The notes below the pieces were generated by a model. It was not told the DNA's origin. It searched no databases and saw only the letters and a list, made by a program, of their open reading frames with translations. Below are positions 46,087-55,093 of a DNA stretch of 64,000 bases, piece after piece. This DNA is from an uncultured Granulosicoccus sp. (GTDB lineage: Bacteria > Pseudomonadota > Gammaproteobacteria > Granulosicoccales > Granulosicoccaceae). The translations under genes and the position numbers were made by a program. How positions within the stretch are numbered: position 1 is the stretch's first letter; every line of letters begins with the position of its first letter. The stretch is taken from NCBI GenBank assembly GCA_947492525.1, contig CANLNQ010000029.1, forward strand, positions 25,915 to 89,914. Reading direction: 5' to 3'.

Positions 46087-46899
46087 TCAGGTAAAGCGTT
46101 CCAGCCAGAGATCCATATCAGACATGACGCGCTCACGCCGCTCCGGTGTTTCATTGAGCAGTTCGTGAAAATAGCCCTCATATTCAACAACCGTCAGGTG
46201 CTCCTGTGCAACCGCCCTGGCGAACTCCCTCGTCTTCGACGGATCCGCTACCGAGTCGGCGCCGGGAATCAGCAAGAGGGTGTCTGCGTCCAGTTGCGCT
46301 GCCTTGTCGAGCATGCGCTGGCCGGTGCGTAGCAGCCAGTTCACCAGTGTCGCCGACTTGTAGCCGTGGAGGAGCTCGTCCGCCAGGGCCGCCTGTTGCT
46401 CGCTGATATCGTTGGTCAAACGGCTGGGGTCGTAGCCCAGATCCAGGCACAGTTTCGGGGCCACAAGCGACAGTAAGCGGAGCTTCAGATGATCCACTGG
46501 CCTCATGACGGGAACGTAGGCAGGGGCGGACAGCATGAGTCCGGTCACCGCAAGTGCGTGTTCAATCACGAGCTGCGTGGCCAGAACCCCGCCCAGACTG
46601 TGGCCGAACAACACGGGTGCCGCTCCCGTCTCATTCGCAAAGGCATTGACCTGCTCCTCGGCTACCGTGGCGAGTATGCCCTTCGGCGAAACCAGGCCGC
46701 GTTGACCCCCAGAGCGTCCATGCCCGATATGATCGTGCGCACCGACTCGCCATCCCTGTGCCGACAGATGGCGTGCCAGGCGATCATAACGACCCAGATG
46801 CTCTCCGGTGCCGTGCAAGAGATAGATGCCACAGGGACGGTCAGGGGCACCGTTCAACGGGGGCCAGCGCTGGGAGTGTACGCTTGTCGGTGCTGTCAT
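46087..46899 (-). CDS. Monoglyceride-lipase-like alpha/beta hydrolase
   Basis: A 270-aa serine hydrolase of the Hydrolase_4 (PldB/MGLL) type. The oxyanion motif LLHGTGEHLGRYD, the DHIGHGRSGG strand, the nucleophile elbow GHSLGG, the acid in IPGADSVADP and the His in YEGYFHELLNE are all present. Likely a monoacylglycerol or lysophospholipid lipase in the cytoplasm. Convergent with phaZ; stand-alone gene. Confidence 0.92.
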   Translation of the reverse strand: MTAPTSVHSQRWPPLNGAPDRPCGIYLLHGTGEHLGRYDRLARHLSAQGWRVGAHDHIGHGRSGGQRGLVSPKGILATVAEEQVNAFANETGAAPVLFGHSLGGVLATQLVIEHALAVTGLMLSAPAYVPVMRPVDHLKLRLLSLVAPKLCLDLGYDPSRLTNDISEQQAALADELLHGYKSATLVNWLLRTGQRMLDKAAQLDADTLLLIPGADSVADPSKTREFARAVAQEHLTVVEYEGYFHELLNETPERRERVMSDMDLWLERFT

Positions 46900-47051
46900 C
46901 TGTCTGTTGTTGCCGTACCTGCCGGGGAAAGCTGCTTGAGAGAGTTTGCCACGTTGCGAGGCATGCGGACTGTTTGATGGCTACCGTTTGCGTGGCAATT
47001 CTTCGTCGTCGGGATGCCTGGCTGCATCCTACGCTGGCTGTTCGAGCCTGC

Positions 47052-48479
47052 TCATGCTGCATGCTCATGCTTGAAGGCAGGATCAAGCGGCAATGAGAAG
47101 ACGATACGCCTGCCAGTGGTGACGGCCGTGTCGATCCATATCCTGCCGCCGTGATTCTCTATTATCGCCTTGGTCAGAGGCATGCCTGTAGCCACTTTCT
47201 GATCAGGCAAGCGTGGTCCGTGCAGGCGGCTGACAGATTCAACGGCTGTCCGGGGGAGGGCAGTCACGGTACTGATGGCATCGCTCTCCACGGAAAGAAG
47301 GATCTCGTTGCCGGAAACTTCCGATGACACCTGAATCAAGGTGGCCTTGTTGATCCTGTCTGCGTCGAGACAGTCGGTGATCAGGTTGAAGAGTGCGTGT
47401 GTCAACAGGCTGCGGTCTGCCAGAGCAAGCAAGCCTGGCACCGTATGAAACTGAATCCGTGCGCCGTATTGTTCCACGTCAGGGCGTACATCGTATTCGA
47501 TATCCGCGAACAATCGTCCAATATCCACCGTGTCGATGTCGGGCTGGGTGAAAGCGACGCTCGTGAAATCCATGAGGCTGTCGGTGATGAGCGACATCTG
47601 TTGAATCTGCTGATCGACAAGCTGGACGTGATGCGTCATCGACCGTGGCTCCATGGATTCTTTCAGGATTTTCCTGTTTGCCGTACGTATATTGCGGATA
47701 GGCGTCTTCAGATCCTGGGAGACCACACCAGCCAGTTGGCGCAAGGATTCATTGGCATTTGCCAATTGTTCGTGGCTCTCCACAAGATCTCTGGAGAAGC
47801 TGGCAAGCGCTTCTGTTTGTCGGTGTTGGCGACGTACTACGACGCCGATAACCAGCAGGCCCAATGCAGCCATGCCCGCCGTGCTCAGCAGGGAAGTGAT
47901 GATCCCCTCATTGTGGAGTTCACGCAGGCGTGCCTGAGCCGCTGTTTCTATCTGCGTGAGAACCGATGAAACTTCTTCCAGTGCGGGTGCGTCATCGAAG
48001 CGTATCTGTCCGTCGATAGACCGCGAGTTCAAGCCTTGTGCATGAAGCTGACGCACGATCTGGAGGCGTCTGGCATAGCTTTCCAGCATTTGCCTCGTGT
48101 TCTCCAGCGAGGCATCCACGCCCAGATCGTGCGCATTGTGTTGCAATTTTTCCAACAAGGAGAGGGAAACGATGGCATCCGTATGGGCCGATACCCGGTA
48201 GTTGTCTTCAGCCGGTCTCAAGACATAGTTCTTGACGTTGTGGATCAGTCCTCCATAGCCTATTCGTCGCTCAAGTCGATTGGCTGTCTCATAGGATTGC
48301 GACAAGACCGCGCGCAGATCGTCCGTGCTATTGACGAGTTTCGTGCTCGACCAGGCTTGAACGAGCAGCATGGCGACAATACTGCCACTGATCAGCCACA
48401 GCGTGGACTTCAGGGAACCGCTCAGCGATCCAGCATTGAATCTCGCGCGCAGCTCTGGCGGGGTGTCCGATTTGCTCAT
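47052..48479 (-). CDS. Membrane sensor histidine-kinase homologue lacking the phospho-acceptor His
   Basis: A 475-aa protein: helix 1 (about 27-43), a periplasmic helical sensor (45-190), helix 2 (193-215), a DHp-like segment (240-305) and a degenerate ATPase domain (310-465). In the H-box the sequence is VVSQDLKTPIRN, so Gln (Q255, codon CAG) replaces the phosphorylated His. The N-box reads NLITDCLD with Asp for Asn, the G1 box is absent and the G2 box is TGMPL. Autophosphorylation is therefore unlikely. It may be a pseudokinase that senses and modulates a partner. No response regulator is adjacent. Confidence 0.88.
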   Translation of the reverse strand: MSKSDTPPELRARFNAGSLSGSLKSTLWLISGSIVAMLLVQAWSSTKLVNSTDDLRAVLSQSYETANRLERRIGYGGLIHNVKNYVLRPAEDNYRVSAHTDAIVSLSLLEKLQHNAHDLGVDASLENTRQMLESYARRLQIVRQLHAQGLNSRSIDGQIRFDDAPALEEVSSVLTQIETAAQARLRELHNEGIITSLLSTAGMAALGLLVIGVVVRRQHRQTEALASFSRDLVESHEQLANANESLRQLAGVVSQDLKTPIRNIRTANRKILKESMEPRSMTHHVQLVDQQIQQMSLITDSLMDFTSVAFTQPDIDTVDIGRLFADIEYDVRPDVEQYGARIQFHTVPGLLALADRSLLTHALFNLITDCLDADRINKATLIQVSSEVSGNEILLSVESDAISTVTALPRTAVESVSRLHGPRLPDQKVATGMPLTKAIIENHGGRIWIDTAVTTGRRIVFSLPLDPAFKHEHAA

Positions 48480-48719
48480 CGATTATCATCCAACTCCTTG
48501 TTAGAGAACGATTTCGGCCAGTATCCAGGCCACAGGAATGGTTCCGGTTCAAAAGCCTAGCGGCATGTCACAGGTGACGCTGAAACAGGCCGGGCAGATC
48601 CTGACGTTACGTATTGAAAAATTGCGAAGTGCCTTGCCAGGGCTGCCCGTTGCTCTTGCCGCCGGCAGGTCTGAGGATGGGCGGAGTGCTGATGCGCTCC
48701 TTCAAAATCCGAACAGGCT

Positions 48720-48742
48720 AATAAGATATGATATAACATCTC
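48720..48742 (+). promoter_or_regulatory. Zur-like box upstream of the ABC importer
   Basis: A 23-bp stretch whose right half (TATAACATCTC) matches 10 of 11 positions of the proteobacterial Zur consensus half TATAACATTTC. The left half is poorer (7 of 11). It lies 33 bp before the binding-protein ATG, suitable for repression. Comparison was made by eye against a remembered consensus. Confidence 0.4.
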
Positions 48743-48775
48743 GAAAATGGAAACGTCCCGATACCCGGATACGAT

Positions 48776-50296
48776 ATGAGATATTTTTACGCTGCGACGA
48801 TACTGGCGGCGCTGGCATTGTCTTCACCGGCGTTGTCCAGAGATGGCAATAGCGTCACCATAGCCTCGCCCTGGGAGGTGGCCAGTGCAGACCCGGCGAT
48901 ATCCGGTTTTGTCATCCAGAAATTGCAGATCATGGAAAATCTGGTGGATGCTGATGTCGAGGGTATCCTGCGCCCGGGCCTGGCCACGCAATGGTCAGTC
49001 TCTGCTGACGGTTTGACCTGGACATTCACGCTACGTGAAAACGTGATATTTCACGACGGCAGCGAGTTCAATGCGATCAATGCCGCCGCCGCTCTCAATC
49101 GATCATTCGAGCAACCGGGCGTGCTTTCAAAGGCACCGATAAGCAGCATTGGCCCTGGTGATGGCGTCGTCGTCTTTGAACTCGAACACGCCTTTGCCTC
49201 TTTGCCTGCCTTGTTGGCCCATGCAACCACCGTGATTCCTGCCCCGGGCGCAGTGGATGCCGAGGGTGTGCCGAGCGCACTGATAGGCACAGGTCCGTTT
49301 CAAGTCACTGAGTTTTCGCCGCCGCAAGCCCTGGAACTGGTTCGCTTCGATAGCTACTGGGGCAAGGCGCCGGCGATCGAATCAGCCAGCTACCTTGCCG
49401 CGGGGAGAGCCGAAACACGAGCACTGCTGGCCGAAAGTGGTGATGCCGATCTCGTATTCACGCTGGATCCGTCGGGATTTTCCCGCTTGGCTGATGTCCC
49501 TGAGGTGGAGACTGTTGCGGTTCCGATCCCACGCGTGCTGACTCTGAAAGTCAATGCATCTCATCCGTTTCTCGACGACCCTCAAGCTCGTCAGGCTCTG
49601 AGTCTTGCCATCGACCGGGCCGGTATTGCAACTGCGATTACCCGCTTTCCCGAAGGTGCAGCGACACAGCTGTTTCCACCGGTGCTGTCTGATTGGCATG
49701 ATGAATCTCTTGATCCGCTTGAGAGCGACCCTGCTGCGGCGCGTGCCTTGTTGATGGATCTGGGGTGGCGCGAGGGTGAGGACAAGATACTCGTGCGAGA
49801 CGGCCAGCGGTTCACGCTGGAGCTCAGAACATTTCCGGACCGGCCTGAGCTGCCACTGATTGCAGCAGCATTGCAGGACCAATGGCGCGCAATCGGAATC
49901 GATTTGACAGTCAATGTGTCCAACTACTCGATCATTCCCGAGGGACACAAGGACGGTACGCTGGAAGTTGCCTTGTATGCACGCAACTATGCTCTTACCC
50001 CCGACCCGATCGGTACCTTGCTGCAGGACTTCGGTACGGGCGGTGGTGATTGGGGAGCCATGGGTTGGGACAACAAGGCGGTTGCCGAAGCTCTCGACAG
50101 AATTGCATCGACTGCTGACCAGGCACAACGCAGCGAAGCTGTCAGTGTCGTCTCCCGTAGCCTGCAATCAGAGCTACCGGTCATTCCCATCATCTGGTAT
50201 CAGCACACGGCGGCCATCGCAGAAGGCTTGCAGAATGTGATCATCGATCCATTGCAGCGCTCCTACGGACTCAGTGACATTGCATGGGCAGAGTGA
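48776..50296 (+). CDS. ABC transporter binding protein, family 5 (nickel/metallophore-like)
   Basis: A 506-aa secreted protein with a Sec signal (MRYFYAATILAALALSSPALS) and a family 5 fold: LTWTFTLRENVIFHDG near residue 80 and ARQALSLAIDRAGIATAIT near residue 270. It starts a tight plus-strand operon with two permeases and a short fused ATPase. The compact ATPases and the possible Zur box favour transport of a metal-chelate or nickel/zinc rather than peptides; this is inference. The stop overlaps the first permease gene. Confidence 0.9.
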   Translation: MRYFYAATILAALALSSPALSRDGNSVTIASPWEVASADPAISGFVIQKLQIMENLVDADVEGILRPGLATQWSVSADGLTWTFTLRENVIFHDGSEFNAINAAAALNRSFEQPGVLSKAPISSIGPGDGVVVFELEHAFASLPALLAHATTVIPAPGAVDAEGVPSALIGTGPFQVTEFSPPQALELVRFDSYWGKAPAIESASYLAAGRAETRALLAESGDADLVFTLDPSGFSRLADVPEVETVAVPIPRVLTLKVNASHPFLDDPQARQALSLAIDRAGIATAITRFPEGAATQLFPPVLSDWHDESLDPLESDPAAARALLMDLGWREGEDKILVRDGQRFTLELRTFPDRPELPLIAAALQDQWRAIGIDLTVNVSNYSIIPEGHKDGTLEVALYARNYALTPDPIGTLLQDFGTGGGDWGAMGWDNKAVAEALDRIASTADQAQRSEAVSVVSRSLQSELPVIPIIWYQHTAAIAEGLQNVIIDPLQRSYGLSDIAWAE

Positions 50297-51255
50297 GACC
50301 GCAGATAGCACCCTGGTGGCGATCTGTGCTGGGCATTCTCGCCGGACGTGGCTTTCAGGCGCTGGTTGTCGCGTTGGTGGTGGGCATTGTCAGCTTCATC
50401 ATGATGCAGGCATTGCCAGGGGATGCGTCCTACCGCATAGCCGCCGGTCGATATGGCTACGACATGATGGACGCGGCATCTGCTGAAATCGTCAGGCTCG
50501 AGTTGGGTCTGGACAGGCCATGGTGGATGCAGCTCAGTACCTGGCTTGGCGAACTGGCCACCTTTGATCTTGGCCGTTCACACGTCTATGGTTCACGAGT
50601 GGTAGACGAAGTCGCCAAGCAACTCAATTATTCTCTGTTGCTGGCAGGGGGAGCCGTTGTGGCGTCATTGGTGATTGCGATTCCGGTGGGTATCGCAGCC
50701 GGTATGCGGCCCGGTGGAAAGATCGACCATGTCAGTCTTGCCTTGTCCATTTTCCTGCGTGCGATACCAGCCTTCGCTCTGGGCATCGTGCTGGTTCTGG
50801 TCTTCGCCGTACAGCTTGGTCTCATGCCTGTTGCCGGCTTTCGTGGGCTACAGCATCTCGTCCTGCCATCGTTGACGCTGGGGCTGGGACTTGCAGCGGT
50901 GTCTTCACGAGTGGTCCGGGATGCCGTTGCAGAGGCCATGTCCGCCGAATGGCGCCTGTTCTCGCGCACGAAGGGGCTGACGGCCCGCAGGACGGTAGTG
51001 AGCCATGTATTGCGAAACGCCTCATTGCCGGTGGTGGCCTATGTAGGCGTACAAGGGGCCTATCTCATCGAAGGCGTGGTGATCGTCGAAACGGTTTTCG
51101 CCTGGCCGGGTATCGGACATTCTCTGGTGCATGCCATCTTCGGGCGCGATGTGGCCATGGTGCAAGGCACCGCACTGGCACTGGGGCTGATATATGTCGG
51201 ACTGAACCTCGTCATCGACCTGGTTTGCCGATTGATTGATCCGCGAAGCGCATGA
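50284..51255 (+). CDS. ABC transporter permease (NikB/DppB type)
   Basis: A 323-aa permease with six hydrophobic segments. Its coupling loop is AEWRLFSRTKGLTARRTVVS (about residue 220), and MMQALPGDASYRIAAGRYG near residue 40 matches the NikB/DppB periplasmic segment. It overlaps the binding-protein gene by 13 bp and the next permease gene by four bases, so the operon is translationally coupled. Confidence 0.92.
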   Translation: MGRVRPQIAPWWRSVLGILAGRGFQALVVALVVGIVSFIMMQALPGDASYRIAAGRYGYDMMDAASAEIVRLELGLDRPWWMQLSTWLGELATFDLGRSHVYGSRVVDEVAKQLNYSLLLAGGAVVASLVIAIPVGIAAGMRPGGKIDHVSLALSIFLRAIPAFALGIVLVLVFAVQLGLMPVAGFRGLQHLVLPSLTLGLGLAAVSSRVVRDAVAEAMSAEWRLFSRTKGLTARRTVVSHVLRNASLPVVAYVGVQGAYLIEGVVIVETVFAWPGIGHSLVHAIFGRDVAMVQGTALALGLIYVGLNLVIDLVCRLIDPRSA

Positions 51256-52085
51256 ACGCCATGGCTCACGACGAAACTTCGCCAATGAAGCAGCGCCTTG
51301 CAATCAGCACATCGAGAATGGCAGGTTTGCTGCTGTTTGCAGCACTGGGAGGAGCGGCTGCCTTCGGGCCCGCGCTGGTTGGTCACGACCCGGCGTCACA
51401 GTCATTGCTCGATGCACGGCAAGGACCCAGTGCCGAGCACCTGCTGGGCACGGATCACCTGGGGCGTGATATGGCAGCTCGCCTGCTCTCCGGTGCGCGA
51501 TTGTCGCTGGGACTAGCGCTGCTGTCCGTTGTCTCGGCCGGTATTCCCGGTGCTCTTCTGGGAGTGCTTGCGGCCAGGTCGGGTGGTTGGACCGATCGAC
51601 TGCTGACAGCTTTCGCGGATGCGGTGCTGGCATTGCCGGGGTTGCTTCTGGTGTTGATGCTTGCAGCAATTGCCCCTGGGTCATGGTGGGCATTGTATGT
51701 CGGAATCTCGCTGACTCTATGGGTCGAGTATTTCCGCTATACCCGCCAGCGAGCGCGTGTGGTGCTGGCAGCACCGCAGGTGGAGGCCTCTCGTATGCTG
51801 GGTTTCGGACCGTCGTTGATTCTTCGTCGCCACCTCATTCCCGAAATCGGTCCGGGTCTGCTGACCATCGCCGCTTTTGGTGCCGCCACCGCTGTGACGG
51901 CCGTTGCGGCACTGGGTTTTGTCAGTGTCGGTATTCGACCACCGCAGGCTGAGTGGGGTGTGATGATGACAGAGCTCCTGCCTTACTGGCGTGAGGCCCC
52001 CTGGTTGATACTGCAACCCGTCGCCGCTCTGGTTCTGACCGTACTGGCGCTGCATCTCAGTGTTGGTGGAATGAGACGTCCTTGA
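51252..52085 (+). CDS. ABC transporter permease (NikC/DppC type)
   Basis: A 277-aa partner permease. LLGTDHLGRDMAARLLSGAR near residue 70 and the EAA loop RVVLAAPQVEASRMLGFG near residue 180 are typical. About five helices. An in-frame ATG at 51261 is also possible. It overlaps the ATPase gene by four bases. Confidence 0.92.
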   Translation: MNAMAHDETSPMKQRLAISTSRMAGLLLFAALGGAAAFGPALVGHDPASQSLLDARQGPSAEHLLGTDHLGRDMAARLLSGARLSLGLALLSVVSAGIPGALLGVLAARSGGWTDRLLTAFADAVLALPGLLLVLMLAAIAPGSWWALYVGISLTLWVEYFRYTRQRARVVLAAPQVEASRMLGFGPSLILRRHLIPEIGPGLLTIAAFGAATAVTAVAALGFVSVGIRPPQAEWGVMMTELLPYWREAPWLILQPVAALVLTVLALHLSVGGMRRP

Positions 52086-53491
52086 TGAACACGATGCTTG
52101 ATGACGCTTGTGTGACCGTGTCCGTTGATGAGTTACGCGTCCATGCGGGCCGGAAAGCGCTTCTCGGTCCGGTCAGTTTTTCGGTGAATGCGGGAAACAC
52201 CCTTGTGGTCATGGGAGAAACGGGCGCAGGGAAAAGTCTGGTGGCGCAAGCTATTCTCGGAAACCTGCCCGAGCAATTGCATGCCGATGGTGTGATCGAA
52301 GTTGACGGGGGGCGAGTCGACAATGTGCCGGTGAATGTTCGGGCTGCAAGCTGGGGCCGTCAGATTGCCGCTCTTCCTCAGGAGCCATGGCGCGCACTCA
52401 GTCCGCTCAAGCGTTCCGCGCGACACGTCAGCGAAACCTATCGTCATGTGGCCCATCATGCTGATCCGGAAGCTGCCTGTGCGAAGGCATTCGAAGCGCT
52501 CGGGTTGACAGGATCGGAGGCGCGATTGCCGGGTGAACTCTCTGGCGGCATGGCGCAGCGATTGGCCTTCGCTGCCGCTACCGCTGGCGGAGCGCCGATA
52601 CTGCTGGCGGACGAACCTACCAAGGGGCTGGATAGCGATCGGCGCGCACGGGTTGTGGAACTGTTGTCGGCAGTGCCTCGTCAGGGAGGCACATTGATTG
52701 CCATCACTCACGACGTAGCCGTTGCGCGTGCCCTGGGCGGCAGCTTGATAGTGTTGCGTGAGGGGGAGGTTGTGGAGCAGGGCGATACCCGGTCCATCCT
52801 CGCTGCGCCGAGCCACCCATACACTCAAGAGCTGATTGCTGCAGACCCTTCAACCTGGCCACAAACCCTGCCGGTAGCACCCGGTGAGGTATTGCTGAAA
52901 GCCTGCGATTTGTCGGTAAAGCGCGCCGGAAGGTTATTGATTGAAGGCCTGGACATCCTGGTACGCGCAGGCGAACGTGTGGCTCTGGTGGGACCCAGCG
53001 GTATCGGCAAGACGAGTCTGCTGGATACGCTAGCAGGCTTGCAGACACCGGCCAGTGGCCTGGTGCAGCGAGCAGGAGACCTGGGTACAAGGGCTGTGCA
53101 GAAACTGTATCAGGATCCGCCCGCAGCGTTCCCACCGCATGTTTCTCTGAAAGTGTGCCTGCAGGATGCGGCGCGACTCAATGGTACGCCATGGACCGAG
53201 GTGGAAGATCTGCTGGCTCGACTGGCGGTACCACTGTCATTGCTGGATCGTCGACCGGACGCAGTGTCAGGTGGCGAGCTACAGCGTGTGGCACTGGCTC
53301 GTGCATTGTCTGCACGCCCAAGAGTGCTACTGGCCGATGAACCTACCTCTAGGCTGGATCCGATTACACAGGCGCGCACGCTCGAAATGCTTGCCGAGAT
53401 CGCCGACGCTCGTCGCCTGGGTATCGTCCTGGTGACGCATGATGTCGACATCGCTGAACGCTGGGCTCACCGTTGCGTGGCTTTGACTTGA
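52082..53491 (+). CDS. Fused double ATPase, short NikD-NikE type
   Basis: A 469-aa chain with two compact ABC ATPase domains. Domain 1 (about 8-245): Walker A GETGAGKS, signature LSGGMAQRLA, Walker B ILLADEPTKGLD. Domain 2 (about 265-469): Walker A GPSGIGKT, signature VSGGELQRVA, Walker B VLLADEPTSRLD. Both sites look intact. The oligopeptide-type C-terminal extensions seen in the 8068-10134 ATPase are absent, matching NikD/NikE-like metal or metallophore importers. It powers the preceding permeases. Confidence 0.93.
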   Translation: MMNTMLDDACVTVSVDELRVHAGRKALLGPVSFSVNAGNTLVVMGETGAGKSLVAQAILGNLPEQLHADGVIEVDGGRVDNVPVNVRAASWGRQIAALPQEPWRALSPLKRSARHVSETYRHVAHHADPEAACAKAFEALGLTGSEARLPGELSGGMAQRLAFAAATAGGAPILLADEPTKGLDSDRRARVVELLSAVPRQGGTLIAITHDVAVARALGGSLIVLREGEVVEQGDTRSILAAPSHPYTQELIAADPSTWPQTLPVAPGEVLLKACDLSVKRAGRLLIEGLDILVRAGERVALVGPSGIGKTSLLDTLAGLQTPASGLVQRAGDLGTRAVQKLYQDPPAAFPPHVSLKVCLQDAARLNGTPWTEVEDLLARLAVPLSLLDRRPDAVSGGELQRVALARALSARPRVLLADEPTSRLDPITQARTLEMLAEIADARRLGIVLVTHDVDIAERWAHRCVALT

Positions 53492-53652
53492 AGCGACAGC
53501 GTTGAAAGGACCTTGCAGGGCTCGGTGGACATCTCGAGTGGTTCCAGGGCTGGATGCTGGCCCACTGTCAGTTGACGGTTGCGACTTCAGCGTCGGGAAC
53601 GAATCCGCGTGATTCAGTACGATGAACTACCGGGTCTGGCAAACAAGACGTT

Positions 53653-53790
53653 TCAATCAGGCTCGATCCTGGTGGCTTTACCCGTGATCTTCTTGCTGGC
53701 ATTCATCTTGTCACTGGCTAGTTTCTTGACTTGTTCCCAGTTTCGGCCAACTAACCAACCGGCTGCAAATACGATGATTGTCCAGAACAT
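53653..53790 (-). CDS. 45-aa single-helix membrane protein
   Basis: A short gene on the minus strand. It begins MFWTIIVFAAGWLVGRNW, one hydrophobic helix, followed by a Lys-rich amphipathic tail (VKKLASDKMNASKKITGK). The ribosome site AGAGGTAG lies seven bases before the ATG, and the codon choice is ordinary. Function unknown; small proteins of this shape often sit in the inner membrane facing the cytoplasm. The longer plus-strand frame here is its antisense shadow. Confidence 0.65.
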   Translation of the reverse strand: MFWTIIVFAAGWLVGRNWEQVKKLASDKMNASKKITGKATRIEPD

Positions 53791-54166
53791 GTCACTACCT
53801 CTTGATGCAAAATCCAGTTGAAAGAGTTGATCAGGCGATGATGGCTCTCATTGCTCTGACACCTGGTTTCACCTTATCAGCCCTGGTATTCGTACAGCAA
53901 GTGAACAAGTGCGTCCTGAGTCCTCAGCGCCACGTATCTGCCAAATTTTGTACTCTCCCGCGTTTTGTCCGTGAGGGGCATGGACTTAGTGACCCGGTGT
54001 AAGTGCTCTGACTGCCACGGGAGCAGGGGCCTCAGCCCGGTGCAGTCGTATGGCGCGATACTCATATGTCTTCCAGTATTCACTGGATATCGCCGATTTC
54101 TGCGCATTGAAACGCCTACGTGCAGAAACAGACCTGCGTATTCGTACACGGTAGAAAAATTGGCAT

Positions 54167-54651
54167 GATCGTCTCCGAATCCTTTATCAATACGTGGTTC
54201 CCGCTGCAACGACAGCAGTTTTCCGCTCTTCAGTGTGCCTGCCTGAATCTGAATGGTCCCAGTGTCCAGCGAAGCTGGGATCGTACCGCCAAGCGAGTTC
54301 ATACCTGTGGCAGAGGACACGGGTTTGATCATACCCATTGAAAAACGGGTGCTGCGTGAAGCCTGCGTACAGCTCCTGCGCAGGCTATCGCGGGACATCA
54401 GTTCCGAATCTCAGTGAAGATCTCTGCACGACGGTTTTTCGAATCGGATCTATTCGAGGTGATCTACCAGGATTGACAAGCTCAGTCTCGATGAATTCGG
54501 CAACGCGCCGTCGTTGCTGATTTTGGAGATGACCGAGAGCATACTTTGCCATCCGGTAGATGTGGCGCAGGAGATACGGGTGCAGTTGCGCAAGCTCGGT
54601 GTCAGGAGATCCATCGATGATTCTGGTGCAAGCCATTCGTCACTGGGTTGA
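54167..54651 (+). pseudogene. Decayed EAL-domain (c-di-GMP phosphodiesterase) remnant
   Basis: Pieces of an EAL domain can be read in order across shifting frames: a possible start DRLRILYQYVVP (54167), then GIVPPSEFIPVAEDTGLIIP and KRVLREAC (54268-54414), then SVKISARRFFESDLFEV (about 54405-54466), then LSLDEFGNAPSLLILEMTES, the helix VAQEIRVQLRKLG and RRSIDDSGASHSSLG (to 54651). At least two frameshifts and stops interrupt it, and the C-terminal half of the domain is missing. No GGDEF domain is recognisable upstream (53791-54166). It lies 150 bp from the dif site, in DNA that is losing genes. Confidence 0.8.
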
Positions 54652-54799
54652 TTGAAATTGTTTCGCGCTGGTGAGGTCATAACTGAACGTGCATTTATCT
54701 ATCGCCGATGTCACGACATTCAGATTGAGGCGAAACGGCTCGATTCGGATGTAACAGTTTGAAATGGGGAAAAGCTGTAATCAGCTATCACCGAATAGA

Positions 54800-54827
54800 A
54801 TTTAACATAATATGTATTATGCGCATA
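54800..54827 (-). other. dif: Chromosomal dif site (XerCD recombination, replication terminus)
   Basis: A 28-bp 11-6-11 site. The left arm ATTTAACATAA is identical to the reverse complement of the E. coli XerD-binding arm. The spacer is TATGTA, against TATACA in E. coli. The right arm TTATGCGCATA matches 9 of 11 bases of the XerC arm. Only the chromosome-dimer-resolution site is expected to match this well, so the window contains the terminus. The surroundings are gene-poor. Confidence 0.9.
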
Positions 54828-54978
54828 AGCATGGATGTCCGGAAGTGGTGGAGATATCGGGTTTGTCGTTGGTTTGTCAGGACTCGGCGTTTGCGCTGTT
54901 TGTTGTTTCTTTCCGAGTTTGTCGCTTCTGGATTTGTTATGGGCTCGTATGCGGATGGATGCTGCTGACAATTTTTGA

Positions 54979-55062
54979 CCAGCATCCAGCATCCAGCATC
55001 CAGCATCCAGCATCCAGCATCCAGCATCCAGCATCCAGCATCCAGCAAGCAGCAAGCAGCAA
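54979..55062. repeat. Heptanucleotide array (CCAGCAT)n
   Basis: Nine perfect 7-bp CCAGCAT units followed by three drifted units (CCAGCAA, GCAGCAA, GCAGCAA). The array begins 152 bp after the dif site. No gene overlaps it. Confidence 0.97.
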
Positions 55063-55093
55063 TGAACAAGTGACGACCAATGACTGCGAGCAT

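Noticed and set aside
48720..48775. NikR operator before the NikA-like gene
   Set aside because: No GTATGA...TCATAC pair with the required spacing was found.
53579..53821. 80-aa plus-strand membrane protein
   Set aside because: The antisense 45-aa frame has a much better ribosome site and sequence pattern; the plus-strand frame is its shadow.
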